A DNA stretch of 64,000 nt from Trochalopteron elliotii (taxonomy: Eukaryota > Chordata > Aves > Passeriformes > Leiothrichidae): NCBI GenBank assembly GCA_024734555.1, contig JANPWX010000338.1, forward strand, positions 923,907 through 987,906, given 5' to 3'. The first letter of the stretch is position 1, and each line of letters starts with the position of its first letter. Below the pieces are notes generated by a model, which saw only the letters and a list, made by a program, of their open reading frames with translations, was not told the origin of the DNA and made no database searches. The position numbers and the translations under genes are program-made. Below, piece after piece: positions 49,692 to 60,400 of the stretch.

Positions 49692-49720
49692 GGGGGAGAG
49701 AAAGGGGGGAAAGGGAAGGG
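49692..49720 (+). promoter_or_regulatory. Canonical G-quadruplex motif
   Basis: Four G runs of five, six, three and three bases are separated by loops of seven (AGAGAAA), three (AAA) and two (AA) bases. This satisfies the usual G3+N1-7 pattern. All loops are purine. It stands alone in AT-rich DNA with no gene recognised beside it, so any regulatory role is unproven. It could equally be a purine-rich simple sequence. Confidence 0.6.
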
Positions 49721-51615
49721 ATTCACATATGTTTTGCTATTTTGAAATTTACTTAGCAGCAGTTGGCAAATATTTATCCCTACATAAAAGCTCTGATATT
49801 CTTCGTGTTAATTTCCCTAGTTATTTTCTGGAAAAGAAAACGCCCTCAGCTGAAATATTAGTATCACTTAAATCCCGCCAACAAGAGCAATGTATAAGCA
49901 ACATTTTCCCATCCATGCACAAAGACACACACATCACAAAGAATTTATGGATTCCTTCCTATGAATGCTCCAATTAACAGCCCTTTTGGGATGCTAACAG
50001 GGATCTTTGTCTAACCACAGGTTGTAACAGACTCACAACGTACCATAGCTTTGGAAAAATATCTGAGACTACTCTTGATTTATATATAATTTCATTAAAA
50101 ATTAATTTGTTTTTTGCATGTTGACTTATTTCAATCCTTTTGAGTACCTTCCCGAGGGCTCAGCTTATTTTCAGGTTAATAACCATACTGTACTACAAGG
50201 GCTGAGGGTAGAAAATCCCCTTTGTAACCTGGCAATGGAACAATGTGTTTATAGGAAAACTAAGTGAGGCTGATAGACTTGTTAAAAGATCAAAAGAATT
50301 TTTGGGCAGAGTGCCTCTAAAGTAAATTGTTATAGCTGTACCAGCTCTTGGAAACATCAGATATTCCTGGCAATGCTGTTACAAACTTCCTAATACCACC
50401 GGCATGCCTGTTAACTTTGGCTTCCAAAGGGTAAATTTCCCTCCGCAGCATTTGTATGAGCAGCTCTCAGGTCAGCTTGCACAGTTAAGCAGAAAACCCT
50501 CTGCTCACTCTTCAGAGAAAAGGGATTATAGTACCAGTCACTGCCAATGTGTTTTAACTTGTTAAGGATCGCTGCTCCTATACAGAGGGAAGGTTTTCTT
50601 GCATCAGGTTTTCAAGACTGAGCTTCACAACTGGGAAAAATATATTTGAGGGCAAACTAATATCTAGATTTGTTATGATAAAGTACATACTCAAAAGATA
50701 GAATAACAAATGTACTTCAAAGTTTTTTGAGAGAGTGGAGTTTCCTTGCATGCTCCAGCACCTTGGCTGTTTTCTGAGTTCAATTCAATAGTCCCTGAAG
50801 CAAGAGGGTTGAGCAGCTCCTCCTTTTAACTTCCAACTTCACCTTCTCTATTTTCCGTTTCAGTTTATCTGCCTGTCCTTCCCTGCCATTTGGCACTGAG
50901 GAAACAGAAGCTTTGCAGAAAGCCTCTTACTCCCCATCCCATACTATTTTTCTTTTGCATGCCTTTTCTCAAATGTAGGCTTAAAGCTGCCATCTCTGGC
51001 TTCTGGCCACCAGATGATACAGCACTGAGGCTGCACGAATTGCATCTCTAGGGAAGTCAGAGTGGTGTGTCTGGAGTGATCATGCTTACTCTGTTCTGTT
51101 GTTCATTTACAGCTTGTCTTGACATGTAAGCACTAAAAAACTTGTGAAAGTGGGGCACAGATCCTACCTTACATCTCACTAAATTCTGAAGAATTTACAA
51201 GCATGTTTCCATTCTCTGATGACTCATTTCACAGGTGAAACAGGAAAACTGCTTTTTACATTATCTTCCTATGCTTATTTACAAAGATGGACAGTGTTTC
51301 CACAGGAAAACTCAGCACTGCTCTGGGTTCAGACGATCAGTTTCCCCCACGCTGCTGCATTGTAACACATGAACACAAGAACTGTAATGTGTCCTATGAG
51401 GACAGCAGGTGTCTGTCTTGCTCCCAGACATCAGCCCTGCCTGTCTTGCCTCAGTAGATCTTATGCTCTTCTCTCTCTCCATTTATAGTGATTTTATAGC
51501 ACTGCACATAGAGACCATACACACATGTATGCCCATCTGAGCATTCAAGTTCAACAACCTGAATGAAAGCTGTCTACAATAAAGCCTTAACTATATTTAC
51601 TTTTCAGAAGTATCT
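49721..51615. other. AT-rich non-coding stretch
   Basis: No gene was recognised. An 82-codon plus frame at 49,729-49,977 has no domain. A CATTTCACAGGTGAAACAGGAAAACTG-like stretch near 51,227 is weakly reminiscent of MIR but too short to call. Confidence 0.6.
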
Positions 51616-51869
51616 TGCCCTGTTTGAGCTGATAGACATAATTTTCCTCTTAGTAGCTGGTACACTGTTGTATGTTCTGGATTCAGTATGAGAATCATGT
51701 TGATAAAACACTGTCTTGCTAAGTAGTGTTTACCCTAATTAAGGGCTTTTCAGGACTTTTCCCATGCTTTGCCAGTGAGGAGGTGCACAGGAACTGGCAG
51801 GGAGCATAGCCAGGAGAGCTGATCCAACTGGGGAAAGAGGTATTCCATACAACAGAATGTCATGCACAG

Positions 51870-51877
51870 TATATAAA
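51870..51877 (+). promoter_or_regulatory. TATA box of the plus-strand ERVL LTR
   Basis: TATATAAA within the AGTATATAAACTGGGG core marks the retroviral promoter, with transcription expected to start about 25-30 bp downstream. Confidence 0.75.
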
Positions 51878-52039
51878 CTGGGGTGAGTTGGCAAGGAGTT
51901 CCTGAATACTGCTTGGGGACTGGCTGGGCATCAGTCAGCAGGTGTATCATCACTTATCTCTCTTGGATTTTATTGCCTGCTTTCTCTTTCTCTTTTCCAT
52001 TGAATTAGCATTAGTAGTATATTTTATTTTCTTTCAATC

Positions 52040-52045
52040 ATTAAA
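52040..52045 (+). terminator. Poly(A) signal variant of the ERVL LTR
   Basis: ATTAAA, the commonest variant of AATAAA, lies about 165 bp after the TATA box, just where the family consensus has ATTAAACTGT. It would direct 3' processing of transcripts from an upstream or host promoter. Confidence 0.6.
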
Positions 52046-52172
52046 CTGTTCTTATGTCAACCAAAGGGTTTTTACTTTTTTCCCAGTTTTCCTCTGCATC
52101 CCACCAAGAGGGCAGGGAATTGAATAAGCAATGGCAGTGTACTTAGTTACCAGCTGGGGTTAAACTGCAACA

Positions 52173-55100
52173 CCCTTTAATTACTTATTTAAGGAGCTCA
52201 GCCTTGTGAGAATATACTGGAATTTTTCAGCACCTTTTTGGCATGTTAATTTTTATTGTAATTATGCACTTGAACATTAAGTGGTAGTTCCATTGCATCA
52301 GAAGCCATTCTGTGTAAATGGCTCAGGTATCCTACCCCAGCTTGTGATCCTTCACAAATAATCCCAAGTTTGATCCAGTGTCCACTTTGCCTGAAAAAAT
52401 GCAGCAATTTCAAAACTTTCAGATAACTGCAAGTTGTTCTCACGCCAGTGTTTGGGCCAGATGAACACAAGCTACTCAAGGTTAGCCAAGAAAATTACAC
52501 AGTGATTGAATAGATAGAAGCATGCAAGGTCACACTAGTAATAAGTCATCATTTATAGGTACTGTGGGTCATTAGCAAGGATTGTTGTGACTTCTCTTTA
52601 ACAATAAATTTCTTAGTCTAGATGTATTTCCTACAAGGCATGGCATTGCACTCAAAACAGTTCAATAAAGATACCTGGGTTATGCAAGAGGCCAGAAATT
52701 ATCACAAATAATTCTTCTTAATATGATAGAAATTATCACAAATATTTCCTCTTACCTCGAGATTCAAGTAAGAGATTAGTGGCTTTTTTAACTGCTACAC
52801 AAGTGAAAAGAAGGCAGTTAATTTTGTTGGGCCAAGGCATGTTGAAAAGGCAGTGGGATCTATAAGGAAACTGAAAGCAGGTCCTTGCCAAGTCAAGCAG
52901 CTCTCCTCTGGGACCCCCAGGAGCCAGCCTGCCACCTTTTCCTTGTACCACAACTTCCAAACCTCTCCACCCTGCTGCTGTTGCTGCCATGCTGTACATG
53001 GGGCATGGCACTAAATACCTATTTCTCTGATGATGCCAGCTCACTACCAATTGCTTATACACTGATCATTAATGCAGTGCAGAAGCCAAATCTACATGAA
53101 ACCACAATTACTTCTATTCCTATATCCAGTATTTGCCTTCTAGTTTTATTTAAATGAAATGTATTTTCCAGCTGTGCAGAGCTGCTGCACATCTTGAGAA
53201 TACTGACCCACTGACATCGCTGGATAATCTCTCACAGAGAGATCATCATTTCCTCCTCCACCATTCATATACCACGTTAAAAAGCACAGATGCCTTCAGT
53301 AAAATTAAAAAGTAGGAAGGGCTCTCTGGAATCACCTGCCACGTACCTCCACAATGTCCAACCATGGTTGAAACATCACGTATTTATTTTCATTGTAATC
53401 TGTGTATTTGTAAATGAATAAGCGCATACTGATTGGCTATCTAGAAAAGGTGTGATTCCATTTGTAAGGTCATCACATAGTCGGTGTGTGAAACTTCTTC
53501 TACATAAAGTTTTGACCAGTTTTAGCAAAATATCCTAGGATAAAAGAACTATAAAAATGCAAATTTTAATTTGCTGTTGCAAAATTCATGAGTGGACATT
53601 TTTAAGGGTATATCTCCAAATGCTATACCCAATTGTTAAAAATTAAATTTACAGCTGTCTATATCCTTGGGACAAGGGAGTGCAAACATAAAGGGAAATT
53701 GGCAAGCCCATAGGTGCATTGCCCTTTTCTGTCCTTCTCTAGAAGAAGTAGGCTAAGACATTGCAATACTTAAAGGAGGTTTTAGGAACATTTAATGGTT
53801 GAGTTAGAATTCTCTGCCTCATAGTTATGCATTGGAAGACCACATCAAATCACAGCATAATGTAAATACTTCTATAGCGGATCAGTGAAATAAGCCAGGA
53901 ATCACTGTGCCATTAGTCACAAGCCAAGGTACTGCTGCCTTCACAAGGAGACACTGCAAAATATACTTTTAGGATATTGTTAAACAATCTACCAAGGAGG
54001 TAGCTCTGAAGCAATGTCATTTTATCTTTTCAGTTATCGTTTTCCTGGTGTTTCAGAAATGATGTGTTAAAATTAACCAGGCACAAATGGAATTGAGTAA
54101 ATGATTCTTAAAAGGCATACAATTGTAAAAATCACTGTATTTTGAGGAAGATAATATTTAACGTATTAACTGTTCAGCAGCTGATAGAAAAGTTGTCAAG
54201 AACAGCAGAATAGAAGGAGTGTGTGCGTGGCAGTCACGAAGCTGGGACTTCCATATAGAACCAAGGTAAGAAACAAGACACTTTCCTGGGAAAAAACAAG
54301 CAATCTCTTCTTATTGCCAAAAACAAATCATGAGTGATATAAACCAACAAAATTTTATAGTAGAACTAGATCTAACTTTTAGACAACAGATGTGCAACTC
54401 AAAGCTGTTCTTAGCAAATAAAACTTCACCTCAAACACTCTGCTCTAAAACACTTTGGAAAACTAAAAGGAGAGTTGTTCGTATCATCCACAACATGTCA
54501 GTAACATAATTTTTCTCTAGGATATATAAATATATTTCCTGTGGCAAATAAATTTCTGGCTTATAGTATTAAGCCTACCTTATCAAAAATGACTAGCCAT
54601 TTTTTTGTTCTTAGCTTCTGATGCCTCAAAATAACATGAACTTCAGAAATGTAGGTACACTTAGACCTCTATAGAATGGGTTCCCTCAATGCATCCAAAA
54701 TAGACATTTCAAAAATGGCATTTTTTTAGATTTAAATTGAGGAAGTTCATTAAGGGTTCAGACTGAAATCTCCCAACTTTTCCACAGAAGATTTAACAGT
54801 ACAGGCAGCCACAGAACAAGTTTCACATTTCTTAGAGTCATCCAGACTGATGTGACAGGATCAGTTCTAAGTATCAGGAGACAATTTAAGCCTCAAACAC
54901 TTTTAATTCATGGCTTCTAGCTACAGTTGCTGGAGGAAGGATATTTAAATTTGAAAACTGGAATTGTCATTAATTTTTAGTAATTTATTTACTGCATTTT
55001 CAGCTCTCTGTTTCCAGTGTGGTTTAGTGATCACGTCAAAAATTCCTCCCACAGGAGGTAAGTAGTAGCATTTACTTGAGTGACTAAACTGTATTTCATT

Positions 55101-56438
55101 TAACTGAATCATACTACGTTTAAATTAAATGCATTGCAAATGAACCAGAACACACATGCACTACTTTGCACATCTGAAAAGACTTCTAGGCAGTTACTGG
55201 GCTTTGAAGCCTGATATTACAGTTCTTTCTTCATTATTGTCTTGGGCTCCAATCTGACTCCTTTAGAAAGCACAGCTAGTCCTTCAGTGGAATTGAGATC
55301 TAATTCATATGTAGGCAGAGAAAAAATGCAAGTTTCTAAACATTGATTTAGTCTTCTTATTTATATGAACACTTTCACATGAATTTTATATGTTTTTCGT
55401 TTGAAGTACTCTCCACCTTCTTTTGAAGTACTTCAGACACCAATTTTATTGTAAATGATATAATTTTCTCTAGAATTAGCCCATATAATTAAATTATTTT
55501 TTTTCCAAACTTCTAAATATATTTTAAATAATTGAAATAATTTTAGATATAAGAGCATTCATAAATTCTACATCTCAAGTTTTCCTTCACTTTGGGATTC
55601 AAAAGGTTGTAGAAGTCTGCAAGTCCTCTTCAGTCCATATGAACAGTCCATAATTTTGAAACTGGTAGAGAGACTTCTCTTCTTCATCCAGAGTAAATAG
55701 ATTTAAAAGACTGAAACCATACAATTTATTACTACAGATCTAAAAAAACTTCAGAGACAAAAGGTTGTTTGGAGCTTATTTCATGCTGGATGAAGTATTT
55801 GACTTCCACTGAATCTTCAGTTAATATATTTAAATTTCAGTTGCAAGGTAAAAATAAATTTCACCCTCATTCCCAATATAAATTTCAAGGGGAAAAGAAA
55901 TCACTGTCTTTCAGATCTAAAATAATTATTTTATGGGTGAAGTCTTACAGAAAAAAAATTTATAACAGTCTCACAAGTGTTTTATTTTTCTATTTCAAGT
56001 GTATCTATGTGGTTTGCAGGATAACTGACTTTCCTGGGGAAATAGTGGGCATTTTTCATCCTTTAACTGTTTTTATTTGCTCCTGCATTTTTCCCCTGAA
56101 AAATTATTTCTCTATTTATCCTCTGAAATATCTCTCTAGTGATGTCTTGAAAACGAGCATCTTATCCATGCTGCATTCTATCGATGTGCTCTCAAATAGG
56201 AAAGAGAAAGGGAATAAAAGATCTTTAAATCAAGTCTCATCTGCCTGCAATTCATTGTGCTGTTTTTAGTGGCCCCCACCTCCCACGGTGCCATGACTGA
56301 AATGTCTCAAAGGCAGTGTAGCCTGGGGATGCACTACTGAAGCATCATTCACATGGAACACTTAAGGGCAGTGTCCAATGCATGCTGTACCAGAAGAATA
56401 TTACAGAAGCTGGGGAAACCGCTGCGACTGTGAGCTGG
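52173..56438. other. AT-rich non-coding stretch with the longest chance ORF
   Basis: The longest fully sequenced frame of the window (166 codons, 55,769-56,269 plus) lies here. It is rich in Lys, Ser, Ile and Phe, as AT-rich DNA gives, with no domain recognised, so I do not call it a gene. A GC-richer patch lies at 52,885-53,030. The exon-like segment 55,018-55,057 is treated as a finding. No RNA gene was recognised. Confidence 0.55.
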
Positions 56439-56510
56439 TGTCATGATCCAGTCACCGAGAAATGCATCTACCCAAATTAAGGTGCATATACCAAAGTCAA
56501 TGATATGGAT

Positions 56511-56516
56511 TTTATT
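56511..56516 (-). terminator. Poly(A) signal of the minus-strand ERV LTR
   Basis: AATAAA on the minus strand, about 75 bp before the LTR 3' end, sits at the place expected for the R/U5 boundary signal. Confidence 0.6.
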
Positions 56517-56687
56517 TGGCAATGAGTGTTAGGTAGAGATAGAACGAAATAGAAAAGAGAGGGCCAAGGGGGTGGGGGAGGAGAGAGAGAGCATGATCAA
56601 GCAGAAGATAGTTGTCACCTGCGGATTCAGCAGCATCCTATTGGTCCTTCTTCACCCTGGGTACTGAGACCATTCAAAACATTTCAT

Positions 56688-56695
56688 TATTTATA
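56688..56695 (-). promoter_or_regulatory. TATA box of the minus-strand ERV LTR
   Basis: TATAAATA on the minus strand, within the LTR and about 170 bp upstream of the AATAAA, is the likely core promoter of the element. Confidence 0.6.
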
Positions 56696-56860
56696 CATTC
56701 TAGCGTACAAAGGAATTAATTCTTACTGGCTACACAGTTCTGTTATGCTGTTGGTTGATTCATTTGCCTATAATGCTAATTAGTCCTGTGCTCAGTCTTT
56801 CTCTTCTTCTAAGTCAGTGGATTTCTTGGGTTGATGGTCTATGGGTTGGTCGTCATGATC

Positions 56861-57480
56861 TCCCCCCTGCCAGAATTACCTTATACTCTGCCTAGGATGA
56901 TTTTAGCACAGTTGCTGAGCTGGCTTTTCTTGTGGCCCATAAATTCTGCCATTAGCAGTGATACATTCTTCTCCCCCAGCTTTATTAAACTCACCCTAGG
57001 TCTGAGATAATACTCAGACGATAGCACCACCTTTATCTTATCTCAAATTCTCTCTGTGGTGGTTTAATTTATAGTCCAAGTTCCAGGTCTCCACAGAGGC
57101 ACATTCTGTGGGGGCTTCAGTGGCTGGTGGTCACAGGTGCCATCTGTCCTATAACTTAGGGTGATCCTTGTTTCTGCTCTTGTGATGTGCTCCAGGGATG
57201 TGCTCATGAGCTTCTTTACACAATTTGCCAAAGGGGGAATTTTTGTCTGGATGCGTTACCCAGGATGTCCTACCCAGATCTCAGACCTGCCAGGCTTGGA
57301 GTTAGTGCCATCCTGCTGCTCCATTCTGTGCTGATCTCATGGTAAAGTCCTTCTGTGGCCTTAAAAGTGTTTGAGACGGACAACAACAACAACAACATTG
57401 GGATCTCGAAGTGATCTCGAAGTCCTCACAGCTGGCTTAATGAGCTGCACTGACAGTTTCACGGAAGAATTTACCTCCCA
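56861..57480 (-). mobile_element. Probable ERV internal remnant upstream of the LTR
   Basis: This stretch is directly upstream, in element orientation, of the LTR at 56,439-56,860. It starts with the polypurine tract (AGGGGGGA at about 56,861-56,868, minus strand) and is clearly richer in G+C than the host DNA on both sides until about 57,480. No frame of 60 codons remains, so any coding sequence is destroyed. A (CAA)5 run at 57,381-57,396 and an exact tandem pair of GATCTCGAAGT (57,402-57,423) lie within it. The call rests on position and composition only; no viral protein motif was identified. Confidence 0.4.
57381..57423 (+). repeat. (CAA)n run and an 11-bp tandem duplication
   Basis: Five CAA units are followed after a few bases by two exact head-to-tail copies of GATCTCGAAGT (57,402-57,412 and 57,413-57,423). 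The second is a minimal tandem duplication of recent look, since both copies are identical. Confidence 0.85.
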
Positions 57481-60400
57481 TATTGCAGCACATAATTTTA
57501 CATACTAAACTGCACATATTTTAACATACTTTTTTCTCTTCAGCACATGGAAATTGTTTTATTTTTTTAAGAGAAAACCATGATAGTACACATACAGATT
57601 GACATATATCCTGTCAATTGCCACCTGTTTGGGGAGAATTCTTACCTCCTCACTGTTTTTCTGCAAATAAAACATTCTGTGTAACTGAAATTTGAGGCCA
57701 GCATGCCAAACCCAAATACCTTAGATATTTTTCAGCTTTCTCTATGAAAAGCAATATTCATGTAACTTTAGCATACTGCCAGAATGTTTTTAAAGCCAGA
57801 CTCCTGACTCATTCCCTCTTCTCGTTGTTGGATATATGTGATTTGGTTGAAAACATGCACTCAATAATGTTATTCTTGCAGTAAATATACCACACTGAAG
57901 AAAAAAAAATTGATCATAATTACATTGAAAATTAGGTCAAAAGATCAGTCAGAAAGCTCCGGGGAAACCCTGACACAGGTCGATCTCAATGCTGTCTCCC
58001 AGGAAGATACGTCCACTTCCACTGCTTTGTACATGACAGGTTTGTAGTGTGAATTAAATCAACTGAGGGTCCTACTGAGGCATTCGTCATTGTCCTGAAT
58101 TTTTCTTGAAATGGAGGCCTATTGTATTAAAGTAACAGGGATGTTGTTTCTATATACAACTAACTTATAGTATTATGAAGTCCCACTCTATCTTACCCTT
58201 TTACCTGTCTTTGGACAGAAGATAACTTGCTACAAAAAAGTTCTTCCTGTCTGATCAGGCTCCCAGGTCAAACACAGGTACAACATTCACAATTTTCAGT
58301 AACACGTAACAAAAATATGTTAATATGAGACAAACAACCCCTGCTATCTTGTTGCTTAATCCTAACCCTTGGCTTTTATCAGCTAAGTTGCAACATTAAG
58401 TCAAGGTTTAACCAGTGAATTCTTATTCCTAAAACTGGAATTGTTCCCACTTCCCAGATGGCTGAATGTTAGGATTCGACAGATTATTGATGTAGTAATT
58501 TCTGTCTCTTTTACTAAAAAGTATATAAAATAATCTGCTATAGTGTCAGGAAATTTCATCCGTGACTGTTATTACCTCTTTCTAAATATAGACAAGGGAA
58601 ATAAAAGCCAAGCAAAAACCAAATCATAAACCAAATAATTTCTTCAGTTGCCTAATGATTTTTTAATTTCAAGTATGGAGAAAAGAATATATGACTTTCA
58701 GCTCCTGTCAAGTCACCGACAATGTTGGAATAACCTTTTTACCATGTCTTTATATAAAAACTAATAAGATTGGCTTTGATTTTTTGAGGCTGAATTTGAT
58801 ACAAATACACAAAAATATAAAGATAGGAGAAAATACAAAAAAAGAGTCAAATCAGTCTCTCCATCCCCATATATCTTTCCACCATGAAAACTTTTATATT
58901 TTTTATATTCATTTCTATGTATTCTCTTTCCTGGAAGTGGAATTTTAAGATGGATGTCTTAAATTTTAAGACAGATCTCTCAAAATTATCCATCTTTAAA
59001 TTCACATAAAACAAAAAGGAAAAACAAACACCATAGCACTCCCCCTCTGCAGGGTGAGTAAAACACATTTTCAGAATAATTTTGGCAGCATTCCCTGGAT
59101 TTAGTTCCCCATATGCCAATATGGGGTTGTCAATATACATTACACAAATGTCTCTCTGTCATATCAGTTCCCACTTATTCATTTGTGAAACGGTTTTGTG
59201 GCAGTGAACAAGACAGCACTGTAAAAACAAGCCAAGTGTTGCACGGGCATTCCCTAGCTCTGTCAAAGTGTACTCCTCCAGTAAGTTTGCCCATTCTCCC
59301 CTATCCTCAGCAGCTTTAACAAAGCCCTATCAGCTCACATAAGAATTCTCCCAGAGTGCTAAAACCCATAACAGAAATTGCACCAAATGGCCAAAACCTA
59401 ATTACCACAAGAAGGCCATTTCCCCCTTCTGTCTCTCAATTCTGCTCAGGGAACACACACAGACATAACAACTCCTGAGAGGCAAATTGAGGAGCTCTCA
59501 TTATACACGGGAAAAAAGATTTCTCTAGCAGTGTTTCTGTTCTATCACACGTAGAGAGGAATACATCTTCCTCTCTTATGGAGCCACTGTCGACTAGGAA
59601 CTCTGGATGACCATGATTTCCTTCCCCTACTCCCTGGAAAATGGAAACACAAACCTTATTTACTCAAGGGAATTTTTTCCAAACTTCTCTGTATCCCAAA
59701 ACCAGTGGGAAGAAGAGTTGTTTGTGCAGAAGGCAGCAGGGAGCAGCCCAGATAGGAGCCCTTTCCTGCTGCGGTCCATAAGGACAGCCTGCAGCAAGAT
59801 GTGGTGAGCATCCCTCTCTGCACGTATGAAGCAGAGCTTCCTCCTGGGCTTGGCCAGACCTGTTAGGACCTGGGACTTGCTCCCCAGGGTAGCACACCAT
59901 AGACAAGGGCAGCTGCTGATGAATCGCAACACTAAGTGTTTTGACACTGTGTTGGACACAAAGCTGTCTTCTTAGCCATCTCTCCAGATCTTAAGTCCTG
60001 CTTAAAATAGAAGCAGAAAGCCTACTTGGAGCCAGTAGGAAAAAAAATTATCTACTTCCTGGAGAGTCACGGGACATGAGATTCCTAAACTGCCTTTATC
60101 AAGTAGGATATTCAAATGAGTGTTTCAGCATGTGGTTCATCACATTTAAACCTCAAAGGGTTCAGAATTGGGCAGTTTCTGATGCTCACCCTATGCTACT
60201 CCTACTAGGCCAGATCAAATATTTTGGCACTTGTTCATTCATAAACATCAGTACAGAAAATGTCAACAATGAAAATCAAAACACTGTAGAAAAAGCTGCT
60301 TCATAAGTATATCATGGCTGAGGCCTTAGGTTTCTTTATAGCAAGTTTGACCTAAATTCTCACTTTGGGCTTTTCAATAATGAAAATTCAAAGGCACCTT

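Larger units (their letters stand above)
51616..52172 (+). mobile_element. Solo LTR of an avian ERVL-type endogenous retrovirus
   Basis: A full-length LTR of about 557 bp in plus orientation, with intact terminal TG (51,616) and CA (52,172). Diagnostic words in order are TTAGTAGCTGGTACACTG, ATTCAGTATGAGAATCATG, TTGCTAAGTAGTGTTTACC, GTATATAAACTGGGGTGAG, ATTAAACTGTTCTTATGTC and the end CAGCTGGGGTTAAACTGCAA. Relative to the copy at 21.4 kb it lacks about a dozen bases after AACACTG. No viral internal region adjoins it, so it is a solo LTR. The flanking bases (TATCT and CCCTT) do not match, so no target-site duplication is visible and the boundaries may be off by a few bases. Its promoter and poly(A) signals are recognisable, so residual activity is possible but not shown. 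Confidence 0.9.
56439..56860 (-). mobile_element. ERV LTR of a second family (about 420 bp)
   Basis: On the minus strand this has the layout of a complete LTR. The ends form an inverted repeat: the 3' end reads TGGATCATGACA and the 5' end TCATGACGACC, whose first two bases (GA where TG is expected) have decayed. TATAAATA lies at 56,688-56,695 and AATAAA at 56,511-56,516, about 170 bp apart in the right order. A polypurine tract (AGGGGGGA, minus strand) lies immediately upstream of the 5' end, as at the 3' LTR of a provirus. I recognise it as resembling passerine ERV LTRs but cannot name the family with confidence. It differs from the ERVL LTRs elsewhere in the window. Confidence 0.72.

Noticed and set aside
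51222..51260. Weak MIR-like CATTTCACAGGTGAAACAGG stretch
   Set aside because: Only about 30 bases are similar and the flanks do not follow the consensus. Too little to call.
55769..56269. 166-codon plus-strand ORF, longest without N
   Set aside because: Composition (Lys, Ile, Phe, Ser) is that of AT-rich DNA, no domain or signal is recognisable, and a frame of this size is expected by chance in 64 kb.
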